DNA of 64,000 nt from Myxococcales bacterium (GCA_016712525.1 JADJQX010000006.1:1137840-1201839), one strand, 5' to 3'. Counted from the stretch's first letter, positions 8,750 through 17,778 are shown. Notes: a model not told the origin generated them from the letters alone. Numbers and translations: made by a program.

Positions 8750-9370
8750 ATGAACCTCTACCGCCATCCGCTCTCCTCGTGTTCCCGCAGGGCCGTCCAG
8801 ACCGTCCTCGAGCTCGGCCTCGAAGACCGGGTCGAGCTCGTCACCGTCGATCTCGCGAAGGGCGCCCAGCGCGCCCCCGAGTTTCTCGCCAAGAACCCGA
8901 ACGGCCGCGTCCCCGTCCTCGTCGACGGCGACTTCGTGCTGTGGGAGTCGAACGCCATCATGCAGTACCTCGCCGACGGCGTGCCCGGGCAGCGGCTCTT
9001 CCCCGAGGAGCGGCGTGCCCGCGCGGACGTCGTGCGCTGGATGTTCTGGAACGCGCACCACTTCTCGCAGGGCGTCTCCACGTTGAACCGCGAGCGCATG
9101 GTGAAAAAGATCCTCGGCCAGGGTGAGCCCGACCCGGCGGAGGTCGCGCGCGGCGAGGCGATGGTGCGCACGTTCGGCGCGGTGCTCGACGCGAGGCTCG
9201 AGGGGCGTGCGTACCTCGTGGGAGACGGGCTCACGCTCGCGGACATCGCCGTCGCCTCGGAGCTCTCGTCGTGGGAGCGCGCCGCGTTGCCGCTCGAGGG
9301 CTTCGGCAACGTGAGGCGCTGGTTCGACGCGGTCCGCTCACGTCCCTCGTGGGCCCGCTCGGGCGGGTGA
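8750..9370 (+). CDS. Glutathione S-transferase family protein
   Basis: The 206-residue cytosolic protein has an N-terminal thioredoxin-like domain (1-78) starting YRHPLSSCSRRAVQTVLE, with the catalytic Ser/Cys position at the helix start. The cis-Pro motif GRVPVLVDGD and the glutathione-contacting WESNAIMQYLAD follow. An all-helical C-terminal domain covers about 88-200, with LTLADIAVASEL. It most resembles theta/beta-like bacterial GSTs. It is 49 bp downstream of the ECF42 gene and could be part of its regulon in stress or detoxification; the substrate is unknown. Confidence 0.9.
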   Translation: MNLYRHPLSSCSRRAVQTVLELGLEDRVELVTVDLAKGAQRAPEFLAKNPNGRVPVLVDGDFVLWESNAIMQYLADGVPGQRLFPEERRARADVVRWMFWNAHHFSQGVSTLNRERMVKKILGQGEPDPAEVARGEAMVRTFGAVLDARLEGRAYLVGDGLTLADIAVASELSSWERAALPLEGFGNVRRWFDAVRSRPSWARSGG

Positions 9371-9429
9371 GGGGCGCGGGGCACGAAAGCTGCTGCTCGC
9401 GCGGCGCGTTCTGCGCCATCCTGTGGCAT

Positions 9430-11022
9430 ATGAGGGTGCGTTCTCTCGGCGTAGGGCTCGTCGTGCTCAGTCTCATCGTGGGGTGCCGGAGACGAGAGCC
9501 GGGGGGCGGCGTCGACGGGGCTCCACCGCTCCCCGGACCGTCGAAGCCCGCGATGTCGGAACCGTCGCCGAGCGTCCCGGTCGCGGCAGGCCTGCCGGCA
9601 TTCCCGGGCGCCGAGGGGTTCGGCGCGGCGGCCAGCGGCGGTCGTGGGGGGCGCGTCCTCTACGTGACGACGCTCGCCCCGCGTGGGCCGGGCTCGCTTC
9701 AGGAGGCGCTCGACGCCGAAGGGCCTCGCACGATCCTGTTTCGTGTGAGCGGCCGCATCGAAGCCGTGCCCATCCTGTCCCGTGGCGACGTGACGATCGC
9801 CGGCCAGTCGTCGCCCGGAGGGATCACGCTTCGTGGCCTGCTCGTTCAGGGGGATGTCGTGTGCGAAGGGCCTTCTGCGCCCGAGTGCCCGACGCCGAAG
9901 CTCGCCCCGAAGAACTTCGTCGTTCGCCACCTCCGGATTCGTCCTGGCAAATTCGACGACCCGAACGGCGCCGGGGACGGGCTCCGGCTCCACCACGCGA
10001 AGCTCGGCGTCGTCGATCACGTGTCGATCGGGAACGCCGCGGACGAGGCCGTGCAGATCTCGTTCTCGAGCGACGTCACGATCCAGCGCTCCATCTTCGC
10101 CGAGACCTTGGGTGAGCACGCGGAGTTTGGCGGCATGCTCGTGAACTACTCGGACCCGGCGCGCGGCGCGCCGCTCACGCGCCTCACCCTTCACCACAAC
10201 GTGTGGAACCGCATTTTCGGCAGGCTCCCCGAGGTGAGCCGCGAGAACGTGCCCGATGCGACCACGATGGACCTCGAGGTGTCCGCGAACCTCTACTGGG
10301 ACGCGCGTCGGCCGGCGTACGTCGCCGCGTCGAACCCGCAGGATGGCAAGAAGCTCCACTACCGCTTGAACTGGATATCCAACTACAGCGCCCAAGATCC
10401 TGACCAGTCGCGGAGCTTCGGCGTGCTCGGGATCGAAGGCGGCCCTACCCCCGCGCGGCCAGCGTTCTTCGAGGGGACGACGGCCTTCGTCTCCGGAAAT
10501 CGGATGTCTCGCACGACGCGGACGGACCTCGAGCTCGTCTTCAACAATGACGACTACGTCCCCGAGGAGAAGGCAGGCTCCCTCCCCTGGGGCAACTCCG
10601 GGGCCGCCCGGCCCGCGTGGGCACGAGCTGCGCGGCACGACTTCCCGCCCGTGAGCTACCCTAAAGACGCCCGCGGGCTCGCCCCCGAGCTCTACGCCAC
10701 GGCGGGCGCGTTCCCTCGCGATCCGCTCGATCGACGTGTCATGCGCTTCGTCAAAGAAGGCACCTTCGACCGCGCGCCGCTCGATCGAAACCCCGCCGGC
10801 GACACGGATGGTCTACCCTTCGACGTGGCCCCTCGAGCGCCCGCCGACACGGACGGCGACGGCATGCCCGACGAATGGGAGATCGGGAACGGGCTCGACC
10901 CGAAGAGCCCCGCCGACGGAGCGCTCACGACGCTCTCCACGAGGCGCCTCGGGATCGCGGGGTACACGAACCTCGAGGTGTACCTGGAGGAGCGCTCGCG
11001 CGAGGTCATGCGGGGGATGTGA
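9430..11022 (+). CDS. Pectate-lyase-like lipoprotein (parallel beta-helix)
   Basis: The 530-residue exported protein has signal peptide MRVRSLGVGLVVLSLIVGC with lipobox IVGC (Cys19), so it is likely membrane-anchored. After a Pro/Ser-rich linker, the domain beginning FPGAEGFGAAASGGRGGRV is the family start of PL1-like right-handed beta-helix lyases. It is followed by RTILFRVSGRI, VTIAGQSSPGG and the turn HLRIRPG. Near the C-terminus DTDGDGMPDEWEIGNGLDP is a thrombospondin-type-3/calcium-binding repeat. It probably acts on an acidic polysaccharide outside the cytoplasm; catalytic residues cannot be assigned with confidence. It stands alone and converges on the minus-strand operon 21 bp downstream. 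Confidence 0.85.
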   Translation: MRVRSLGVGLVVLSLIVGCRRREPGGGVDGAPPLPGPSKPAMSEPSPSVPVAAGLPAFPGAEGFGAAASGGRGGRVLYVTTLAPRGPGSLQEALDAEGPRTILFRVSGRIEAVPILSRGDVTIAGQSSPGGITLRGLLVQGDVVCEGPSAPECPTPKLAPKNFVVRHLRIRPGKFDDPNGAGDGLRLHHAKLGVVDHVSIGNAADEAVQISFSSDVTIQRSIFAETLGEHAEFGGMLVNYSDPARGAPLTRLTLHHNVWNRIFGRLPEVSRENVPDATTMDLEVSANLYWDARRPAYVAASNPQDGKKLHYRLNWISNYSAQDPDQSRSFGVLGIEGGPTPARPAFFEGTTAFVSGNRMSRTTRTDLELVFNNDDYVPEEKAGSLPWGNSGAARPAWARAARHDFPPVSYPKDARGLAPELYATAGAFPRDPLDRRVMRFVKEGTFDRAPLDRNPAGDTDGLPFDVAPRAPADTDGDGMPDEWEIGNGLDPKSPADGALTTLSTRRLGIAGYTNLEVYLEERSREVMRGM

Positions 11023-11043
11023 GGCGCCGTGCGCGGTCGCTCC

Positions 11044-11937
11044 TCATTCGACGCCAAGCGACAACGTGGTCACGGCGACGCCTCCACGGTCGTCACGCAA
11101 GACCGCTACGAGGTGCACCACGCCGGGGGCTTCCGGGGCGAGCAGGTCGTTGTCCGACGTGCTCGCGGTGTCGTTCGAAGCGCGCCCCGTGCGCTCGTGG
11201 GACAGCGTTCCAGCCGAGGCGTACCACGTGACCCGGAGCGCTTCACGCCGCGTCACGAGGTCGTCTCCGCTGGGGGGCACGGCGACGTAGGCCTCGGCGC
11301 TCGTCGGTTCCCACGAGGCCCTCAGGGGGACGCGCGCTCCGCGCCGAAGGGTGCGGCGGGCCAGCGTGTCGCCGAGCGGCTCGAGGCGAAGGCCCGTGGG
11401 GTTCTCGTTCGGACGTGCCAAGCGCCCGAGACGCGCCGCGACCTCGGCGGGGACACGTGCGGGCGCACACGTGAGCCGGAGCGACGCGAAGGTCGTCGTG
11501 TCAGCCCCTCTCACGCGGAGCGGCTGATAGTGGCCGCCGGTGACGTCGGCGTCCCGAGGACGAAGATCGGCCGAGGTGACCTCGGGGCCGAACGTGAGGC
11601 ACGCTTCGCGGGGCACGACGAGGGTCGCCTCCCCCGACGAAGTCGATCCGGCGAGCACGCCGTCGTCCCGCAAGCAGCTCGCGGGGGCAGCTCCGTTCTC
11701 GCCGAGCGCACGGGGGAGCGCGCAGAAGGCCAGCTCGACGGCGGTTCCCTCGACGATCCCGTCCCTGCTCGCGATGACGGGCGACACGCGCACCGTCGCG
11801 CCGGGAGGGGCCTCGGGAGGATCGAGCACGACGGCGACGACACGGGGCGAATCGAGGCGCGAGAGGCCCTCGTCGAGATCCGGACGGCACCCGAAGGCGA
11901 GCGTCGCGAGGAGGAGCGGAGCACGGAGCGCTCTCAT
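11044..11937 (-). CDS. Exported lipoprotein, last gene of the TonB/porin operon
   Basis: The 297-residue product is not recognised by family. Its signal peptide MRALRAPLLLATLAFGC ends in lipobox AFGC (Cys17). The remainder is beta-rich, with a Pro-rich segment (VVLDPPEAPPGATVRVSP) that looks like an Ig-like or bacterial beta-sandwich fold, plus several Cys pairs. Its start overlaps the TonB receptor stop as ATGA, so it is translated with the receptor. An accessory surface lipoprotein for the receptor is the likely role, by analogy with other receptor-lipoprotein pairs; there is no direct evidence. Confidence 0.72.
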   Translation of the reverse strand: MRALRAPLLLATLAFGCRPDLDEGLSRLDSPRVVAVVLDPPEAPPGATVRVSPVIASRDGIVEGTAVELAFCALPRALGENGAAPASCLRDDGVLAGSTSSGEATLVVPREACLTFGPEVTSADLRPRDADVTGGHYQPLRVRGADTTTFASLRLTCAPARVPAEVAARLGRLARPNENPTGLRLEPLGDTLARRTLRRGARVPLRASWEPTSAEAYVAVPPSGDDLVTRREALRVTWYASAGTLSHERTGRASNDTASTSDNDLLAPEAPGVVHLVAVLRDDRGGVAVTTLSLGVE

Positions 11938-13991
11938 CGCTCGATCCTCGCGCCCACGATAGCGAGCGTGGGGAGCCCCGTGATGGGCGCCTCGCGATCG
12001 AACCCCGCCGAGTACGCCATCTCTTCGACGTTCCTTGCCGCCGTCACGTTCATGACGTCTAGGTAAGCGGTCACGGTGGCCCCTCGGCCGAACGAGAACG
12101 TGCGGTCGAGGCGCGCGTCGAGCTGGAAGAAAGCCGGGAGACGCGCTGTGCCGGTGCCGCCAAGCACCGGATCGTACCTGTCGGCGAGCGCGTCGTAGGT
12201 GCGGCCCACCACCGGCGTGAACGGGTAGCCGGACGACGCGCGTCCACGAACCCCGAAGGTGAACCCCGCGAAGGTCTGCGACACGACGACGGAGAGGGTG
12301 TGCGGCTGGTCGAAGTCGAACCTACGGAAGGTCGCGTCCTCGAGGTTGCGCCGCTCGCTTCGGCTCACCGTGTACGCGACGAGCGCCGTGAGGCCGAACG
12401 ACGTCCGTGCCCGCACGAGCCACTGCGCGCCGAGCACGCGGCCCTCGCCGTTCTGGGTGAGGGCGCGCGCGAGCTTGGGGCTCGGCAGGCGCGTCCGCAC
12501 GGCGAGGTCGCGGAGCTCCTTGGCGAACACGACCATCTCGAGGGACACCCCTTCCGCGAGGCGGAGCGACTCCCCGAAGGTGAGGTGCGTCGCCTTCGCG
12601 AGCCCGAGCTCGGGTGTGCCGAAGACGGCGGACAGATCCTCGGGCCGCGGAGCCTCGTGGTACAGCCCGTACGAAGCGGAGAGCGCGAGCGCCTCGGTCA
12701 CCGCGACGCGCGCCGACACGCGGGGCGCGAGCGCGGGCTCGAGCCGCGACAAGCCCGTGGGCGGTGTCTGCCCGATGGGGGGGACCGACCTCGAGCCATC
12801 GAGGAGGTACGTGTCGACGCGCAGCCCCGGGCTCAGCGTGGCCGGCCCGAGGCGAACGTCGGCGTGGGCGAAGGGCGCGACGTCGACTCCGTGCACGGTG
12901 AACGAGTCCTCCGCGAGGTCCCCCCCGGGCGGTCGCCCGAACACGTTCGGATCGCCCTCGCGCGCCGGGATGGTGAGCGAGCCCCGCCGCGTGACGTCCG
13001 TCGCGGTGCCGAGCACGTCGACGCCGGTCGTGAACGCGACCCACGACGCGGGGCGGGTGCGCGTCGATGCGCGGACGCCGTACACCGTGGCGCTCCGCGA
13101 GAGCTCGGCGGGCGCAACACCGAAGGACCGCTCGTCGCTCGCCGCGTCGCGCCCGACGAACGGCACGACGATGCTCGTCGTCTCCGCGGTCACCTTCGTG
13201 TACCGCGCATAGACGCGGCCGAACGAGGCGTGCGTCGAGGCCGTGCGGGTCACGGCGGGATCCGTGGCCGTCACGCTTCGCGCCGTCGCGCCGCTCGCCC
13301 CGAGCGCGACGACGTCGAGGGTCTCTCCGTCGGAGACGTCGATCGCCACCTTCGCCTGTGCGTCGCCGTAGCGTGGCACGGGGAAGACTTCGCCCACGTC
13401 GTCGGCCGAGACGAGCCTCACGAACGCGTCGAGCCAGCTCTTGCGAACGCCGAGCGAGACGCGGACGCGCGGCCCCAGACCGAAGCCGACCCGGGCCGAA
13501 CCGTCGAGCGTGTCGAAGGCGACGCGCCCGCTCTCTCCCTTCGCGAGCGCGTGGGTCTCGAGACGGTAGAGGCCCCCGAGCCCGCGGCCGTACTCCGGGC
13601 CGTACCCGCCGGGGACGAGCTCGACGGCTCCGAGGAGATCACTCGGCACGACGCCCCGAACGCCGCTCGGGTGGAACACGAACGGCACCTCGACGCCGTC
13701 GATGGAGAATCGGGTCTCGGACGGCGCGGATCCCCAGACGATCACGTCGCTCGAGCCGAGCGCCGGGCGCGACACACCGGGCAGCACATGGACGACACGC
13801 ACGGCGTCGTCCTGGGTCCCCGCCACGGTGCGCGCCTCGTCGGCCGCGAGCCTCACCTGCGTGGGCTCGTGACGCTCGCGCGGTCGACCTCGCACGGCGA
13901 CGCTCGTGTCGGCGCGGGGGGGCTCGGCTCGCGCCGTCGCTGGGACCGTCGCCGCCGTGAGCTCGAGCGCGAGAGCGAGCGTGCGCCTCAT
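11934..13991 (-). CDS. TonB-dependent outer-membrane receptor
   Basis: The 685-residue precursor has signal peptide MRRTLALALELTAATVPATARA. The plug domain at about 40-150 contains VHVLPGVSRP, FSIDGVEVPF and VELVPGGYGPEYGRGLGG, the standard plug pattern. The rest is a beta-barrel of alternating aromatic strands, including YGLYHEAPRPEDLSAVFG and LDVMNVTAARNVEEM near the end. There is no extra N-terminal carboxypeptidase-like domain. The last residue is Arg rather than the usual aromatic, which is slightly unusual. It overlaps both neighbours by ATGA. It should import a scarce solute using TonB energy; the ligand is not evident, and no iron-siderophore genes are nearby. Confidence 0.9.
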   Translation of the reverse strand: MRRTLALALELTAATVPATARAEPPRADTSVAVRGRPRERHEPTQVRLAADEARTVAGTQDDAVRVVHVLPGVSRPALGSSDVIVWGSAPSETRFSIDGVEVPFVFHPSGVRGVVPSDLLGAVELVPGGYGPEYGRGLGGLYRLETHALAKGESGRVAFDTLDGSARVGFGLGPRVRVSLGVRKSWLDAFVRLVSADDVGEVFPVPRYGDAQAKVAIDVSDGETLDVVALGASGATARSVTATDPAVTRTASTHASFGRVYARYTKVTAETTSIVVPFVGRDAASDERSFGVAPAELSRSATVYGVRASTRTRPASWVAFTTGVDVLGTATDVTRRGSLTIPAREGDPNVFGRPPGGDLAEDSFTVHGVDVAPFAHADVRLGPATLSPGLRVDTYLLDGSRSVPPIGQTPPTGLSRLEPALAPRVSARVAVTEALALSASYGLYHEAPRPEDLSAVFGTPELGLAKATHLTFGESLRLAEGVSLEMVVFAKELRDLAVRTRLPSPKLARALTQNGEGRVLGAQWLVRARTSFGLTALVAYTVSRSERRNLEDATFRRFDFDQPHTLSVVVSQTFAGFTFGVRGRASSGYPFTPVVGRTYDALADRYDPVLGGTGTARLPAFFQLDARLDRTFSFGRGATVTAYLDVMNVTAARNVEEMAYSAGFDREAPITGLPTLAIVGARIER

Positions 13992-14851
13992 GGGACATCG
14001 AGCTCGAGCGCGAGGGCACCCGCTCCGCGCCCGTGGTCTCCTCGGGTGTCGTAGGGCGTCGAGAGCCCACGTGCGGCCCCGACGAGGGCGCCGTCGAGCC
14101 ACGCCTCGACCTCGTAGTGCGCGACGGCGGCCGAGCAGAGCGAGAAGGTGTCGACGCGCGCCGTGTAGCGCCCGGACGCCGGCCTGGACCGGTAGACGAC
14201 GTGCTCGGTGCGGACGCCGTCCGGCGCGCACGACGCGAACGCGTCGACGTCGAGCACACCGGCGCTCGCGCCTCCGTCGGGCGCGGGTGGTGAGTCCTTT
14301 GCGACCTCGACGCCGGTCGGCCCGGTGACGCGGAGATCGAGATCGGCGGGCTCGTCCCACGTGAGCCGTACGACGAGGGCGCCTTCGGGCAAGCGGGTCG
14401 GCGCGATGACGATCGGGCGCGTGAGGCGCGCTCCGGGCCTACCCTCGCGGTCGACGCCCATCACCACGAGGGTTCGTGTCCCGAGCTTCGCGCGCGCCGA
14501 GATCCCGATCGACGCGGCGAACGTCGGCGCCTCGGGCGCCGTCACGTCCGGCGGTGAAGCGGTGAGCGTCCAGTACCCGACGTCTCCCTCGAGCGCGACG
14601 AGCACCCCCGTCGCCGCGCGCCCGAGCGAGCCCGACGCGGCGCCGACCGTACCCCGCGCCACGCGTGGCGCCGCCGACAACGTGAGCACGGGGGGCCCGT
14701 CGCCGTCCGTGGGGAGCGCCCCGCGCGTGAGCCGCGCGCCGGTCACGCGGAGCTCGGCGTCCGCGCCCACGTCGATCGTCGTGGCCGAGCAGGCCGCGGC
14801 GACGAGGCTCGCGAGGGCGAACGGGAGGGCGCGGCGGAGGGCTTCGCGCAT
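13988..14851 (-). CDS. Exported lipoprotein with beta-sandwich-like domains
   Basis: The 287-residue product has signal peptide MREALRRALPFALASLVAAAC and lipobox AAAC. The body includes a WDEPADLDLRVTGPTG segment resembling the DUF2135/pre-peptidase-type beta-sandwich found in Myxococcota surface proteins. A Gly/Ala/Pro-rich stretch (APDGGASAG) and four Cys in the C-terminal half are also present. The start overlaps the porin stop by one base (TGATG) and the stop overlaps the TonB receptor start as ATGA. Exact function unknown; it is probably part of the same envelope uptake assembly. Confidence 0.72.
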   Translation of the reverse strand: MREALRRALPFALASLVAAACSATTIDVGADAELRVTGARLTRGALPTDGDGPPVLTLSAAPRVARGTVGAASGSLGRAATGVLVALEGDVGYWTLTASPPDVTAPEAPTFAASIGISARAKLGTRTLVVMGVDREGRPGARLTRPIVIAPTRLPEGALVVRLTWDEPADLDLRVTGPTGVEVAKDSPPAPDGGASAGVLDVDAFASCAPDGVRTEHVVYRSRPASGRYTARVDTFSLCSAAVAHYEVEAWLDGALVGAARGLSTPYDTRGDHGRGAGALALELDVP

Positions 14852-16134
14852 CAGAACCCCACCACCGCGCGGAAGGTGAGCGAGTCGTCCGGCAGGGTGG
14901 TCGACGTCCCCGTGGGGCTCCTGCCGAAGGGGTTCTTTCGGTGATCGTACTCGACGACGAGGCGAGCTTTTTTCCAGCGGATCATCGCGAGGAGGGCCCA
15001 CGTCGAGAGGCTCGTGTCACGCGGCACGCGCACGAACGGGAGGGCCTCGTCGGCGTCGGTGTCCGGATCGTAGGTGTCGAAGCGGACACCCACGAGGCCG
15101 AGCGGGGTGAGCTCTTGGGTGAGGCTGACGGTGGCGCCGAGCTCGCGGAGATCCCGGCCGGCGGCGACAGGATCCGCCACGAGCGTCCCACGTCCGAGGT
15201 TCTTCGCGCGTACGAGCTCGCCGCGCGCGGTGAGGTCGCCGAGGCCTGGGAGGGTCAGCGTCGCGTTCACGTCGGCGCCGAGCGCGAACCTCCGAAACCC
15301 TTCGGACGGCGTGCCGGGCGCCCCCGGGAGCACGCGGAGCTCGGGCACGTCCACGATTCCATCGCCGTTCTCGTCCCGCCATTGGACGGCGTCCTTCGTG
15401 GGCGGCGAGCCCGCGTGGAACCCTCGCCCGGTGAGCCCCGAGACGCCGGCGGAGAGCCGCAGCGCGCCGAAGATCGAGCCCGTCCCGCCGACCCGGAAGA
15501 CGAGGTCTTTGCTCGTGTCGGGATCTTGCCCGGGGAACGTGCGGTTGCCGATCGGGGAGCCGTTCACGACGGCGAACGCGTAGCTTACGTGGCCGAAGCC
15601 ACCCATGATCCGCACGCCGAGGTCGTACGACTGTGGCACGAGCTCGTTGGCGAAGGTGCTGCGCTCGAGGAAAGGCCGGACGTTCTCGCGCTCGGGCACC
15701 TCGTAGCCGAAGGGGGTCATGAGGAGCCCCGCCGACACGGCGAAGGTCGGGCGAGCGAAGGTGGCGCGCGCGAGCTCCGCCGGGCCGCGGTAGGGCTCGG
15801 ACGCGGGCCACTTGAAGGTCGCCTCGGCGGCGAACGGGCGCACCTGGGGCCCCGCGATCGTGTTCGCGTCGAGCTCGAGGGCGCCGTGGAGGTACCCCTG
15901 ATCGGACTCCGCCCGGAGGCGCGCGCGACGAAGCAAGAAGCGGCTCTCGTTGAGCGGCGCCCCCGTCGATGGGTCGAGCTGGCTCTCGGACGATTGCCGG
16001 AACGCGACGGCGTCGACGTGCACGTACCCCGAGAGCGCGAGCGGTCTCCCCTCGTCCGCCGCGCGCGCTCGCGCGGGTGGGAGAGCGAGCCCCGCCGCGA
16101 CGACGACCCCGAGAAAGACCCGCCTTCGCGTCAC
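14851..16134 (-). CDS. Outer-membrane porin, phosphate-selective porin O/P-like
   Basis: The 427-residue precursor has signal peptide VTRRRVFLGVVVAAGLALPP with cleavage after ARARA. It begins the barrel with GYVHVDAVAF and RFLLRRARLRAE, the typical opening of OprP/OprO-like porins. Later it has YELGARI-type strands (YDLGVRIMGG), a Ca-binding-like loop DENGDGIVDVPEL, and a C-terminal Phe (RAVVGF) expected for BamA recognition. GTG 16134 overlaps the preceding gene's stop as GTGA. With the PstS-like protein two genes upstream this suggests passage of an oxyanion such as phosphate, but selectivity cannot be read from the sequence. Confidence 0.82.
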   Translation of the reverse strand: MTRRRVFLGVVVAAGLALPPARARAADEGRPLALSGYVHVDAVAFRQSSESQLDPSTGAPLNESRFLLRRARLRAESDQGYLHGALELDANTIAGPQVRPFAAEATFKWPASEPYRGPAELARATFARPTFAVSAGLLMTPFGYEVPERENVRPFLERSTFANELVPQSYDLGVRIMGGFGHVSYAFAVVNGSPIGNRTFPGQDPDTSKDLVFRVGGTGSIFGALRLSAGVSGLTGRGFHAGSPPTKDAVQWRDENGDGIVDVPELRVLPGAPGTPSEGFRRFALGADVNATLTLPGLGDLTARGELVRAKNLGRGTLVADPVAAGRDLRELGATVSLTQELTPLGLVGVRFDTYDPDTDADEALPFVRVPRDTSLSTWALLAMIRWKKARLVVEYDHRKNPFGRSPTGTSTTLPDDSLTFRAVVGF

Positions 16135-16442
16135 GGGACCGGAGGGAGGCCCCCGTCGGGCAGGAGCTTCGGGAGCACGGGGTTCTTGGCGATACGGACC
16201 GCGGTCGTGCACGCGTTGATGATCTCGGCGTGGGTCTTCGGGTCGTCGAAGCAGTCTTTGGGTCCTCCGTCGGAGAGGCCGGAGTCCGAGGGCTCGGTGG
16301 TGGGTGACGTCCTCGGCGCCGGCGCGCGCGCGTCCACGGTCGACTCTTTGATGCTCGTGTCGTCGCACGCCGCGAGCGCGAGGCCCGTGAGCACGACGGG
16401 CACGACGAACATGAGAGGGGAGAGGCGCGTGTCGCGGTTCAT
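16131..16442 (-). CDS. Small lipoprotein of the uptake operon
   Basis: The 103-residue product has signal peptide MNRDTRLSPLMFVVPVVLTG and lipobox ALAAC. After an acidic/Pro-rich linker typical of this genome's lipoproteins come a short Cys-containing segment (KDCFDDPKTHAEIINACTT) and a Pro-rich tail. It overlaps the binding-protein gene upstream (ATGA) and the porin gene downstream (GTGA), so it is certainly translated as part of the operon. Role unknown. Confidence 0.75.
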   Translation of the reverse strand: MNRDTRLSPLMFVVPVVLTGLALAACDDTSIKESTVDARAPAPRTSPTTEPSDSGLSDGGPKDCFDDPKTHAEIINACTTAVRIAKNPVLPKLLPDGGLPPVP

Positions 16443-17686
16443 CGGGCCTCGCAGTAGCCGTGTCGGCAGACGCCGGCGGCGCACGGGGTGGTGGCGGAGC
16501 ACGCGGCGCACGTGGTGCTGCCGCCCGGGACCTTCGCCTCGAAGGCGCACGTGCAGGGCTCGGGTGGCGCGAAGAGCGACAGATCGCCCCCGTCGGCGGT
16601 GCGGGTGACGCGCATCGCGCACTCGGGCACGAGGCCGCTCGCGGTGACGGAGTCGAGGCCGTCGAGCCCCGGCTCCACGCGCTTCCCGAGGACGAGCTCG
16701 AGCACCCTGCGCGCGTTCGCGTCGATGGGGATGCCCGCGCCGTCCACGCGGACGATGTAGGGCGTGGGTGACCAGGGGAGGTAGTGACCGTCCCGCACGT
16801 TGCGTTTGTCGAACGCGGTGGCGCTCGTGTCGGGGAAGTAGGCGTACCGCTGGCCGAACGCGCGGAAGGCGAGGAGCTTCACGCGCTCCCGCACGGTGTC
16901 GTAGACCTCGGTCCCCATGAGGCCGATCGTCGCGCTCGGGTTCGGCGATGCGGCGACGAGCGCGAGCACCTCGGTCGAGGTGTTGTTCGGTGGGACCGTG
17001 CCGCGGAGCGCGCTCGCGCGGAGCCCCATCGCCGCGGCCAAGGTGAGCGCGGTGCTCGCCGTCGGGCCGCGCGAGAACCGGAGCGCCTGATCGAGCCACG
17101 GGTTGGCTGCCCCGTCTCCCGCGGGGAACCCGTACGCGAAGTACCCCTCCTCGGCCGTGATCGCGACCTCGGGGCTCGCGAGCGGCACGATGAGCCCGTA
17201 GGCCTGGACGGGGCCGTTCGTCACCGCGACATCGGCCGGCTTCGTCGGGAGGGTGGGGCAGCTCGAGAGGTACGTCGCGCCGATGCCGAGCCCAATGGGA
17301 TGGCCCCCGGGATCGTCGGCCTCGCAGGTGGGCGAGGGCATCTTCGGGTCCCACGTCGGGTCCTCGCCGGGCATGGGCACGTAGCGGATCGGTCGCGCGC
17401 CCGTCGCGTCGTTCACGAGGGCCTTGCCGCCGTACATGTCCGCCGCGAGCGTGCACGTCGGCAGGTTCTTGTAGACGATGCGCAGGGGCGACCCCGACCG
17501 CGCGAGCGCATACCCGAGGCGCTTCAGGAGCGGCTCTTGGGTGTCTCCGTTCTCGACGTACACGACGGGCTGGGGTCCGAGCGTGCTGCACGGGGCGGCG
17601 AGCCCTTCGCGCGCGGCAGCCGTGAGCGCCAGGCCCACGAGCAGGCCCGCGAGAGGCCCAGGGCACCGGACGGGCGTTGGCTTCAT
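16439..17686 (-). CDS. PstS-like periplasmic substrate-binding protein with Cys-rich tail
   Basis: The 415-residue precursor is the first gene of the operon. It has signal peptide MKPTPVRCPGPLAGLLVGLA. The fold is that of PstS-like binding proteins: VVYVENGDTQEPLLKRL at the start, LRIVYKNLPTC, then an ITAEEGYFAYGFP segment matching the AEAAYFVFGF-type motif of this family, and RDGHYLPWSPTPYIVRVDG. The last 40 residues are Cys-rich (CTCAFEAK, TTCAACSATTPC, GVCRHGYC), likely a small disulfide-knotted module. No ABC permease or ATPase follows, so the protein probably hands substrate to the outer-membrane parts or senses it. Start ATG 17686 follows a clear promoter. Confidence 0.75.
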   Translation of the reverse strand: MKPTPVRCPGPLAGLLVGLALTAAAREGLAAPCSTLGPQPVVYVENGDTQEPLLKRLGYALARSGSPLRIVYKNLPTCTLAADMYGGKALVNDATGARPIRYVPMPGEDPTWDPKMPSPTCEADDPGGHPIGLGIGATYLSSCPTLPTKPADVAVTNGPVQAYGLIVPLASPEVAITAEEGYFAYGFPAGDGAANPWLDQALRFSRGPTASTALTLAAAMGLRASALRGTVPPNNTSTEVLALVAASPNPSATIGLMGTEVYDTVRERVKLLAFRAFGQRYAYFPDTSATAFDKRNVRDGHYLPWSPTPYIVRVDGAGIPIDANARRVLELVLGKRVEPGLDGLDSVTASGLVPECAMRVTRTADGGDLSLFAPPEPCTCAFEAKVPGGSTTCAACSATTPCAAGVCRHGYCEAR

Positions 17687-17721
17687 CCCGTTGGCGTACA
17701 ACGAGGAACAAGAAGGATCAA
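17687..17721 (-). promoter_or_regulatory. Leaderless promoter of the six-gene uptake operon
   Basis: Reading the minus strand: -35 TTGATC (17721-17716), 17-bp spacer, -10 TACGCC (17698-17693), 6 nt, then ATG at 17686. The spacing implies transcription starting at the A of the start codon. Confidence 0.65.
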
Positions 17722-17733
17722 TAAGGACAATTT

Positions 17734-17750
17734 GGGGAACGACGTTCCCC
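17734..17750. promoter_or_regulatory. Perfect inverted repeat upstream of the uptake operon promoter
   Basis: GGGGAAC and GTTCCCC are separated by 3 bp, giving a 17-bp near-palindrome (GGGGAACGACGTTCCCC) centred about 56 bp before the operon start. It has no following T tract in the minus direction beyond a short AT-rich stretch. An operator for the neighbouring HTH regulator is therefore more likely than a terminator, though a terminator for the regulator gene cannot be excluded. Confidence 0.5.
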
Positions 17751-17778
17751 TTCGGTGCCCGGGGGGCTCCGCGGGCGG

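Noticed and set aside
11934..13991. Siderophore receptor call for the TonB protein
   Set aside because: No siderophore synthesis, Fur-box-like or iron-transport genes are adjacent; the operon context suggests another ligand.
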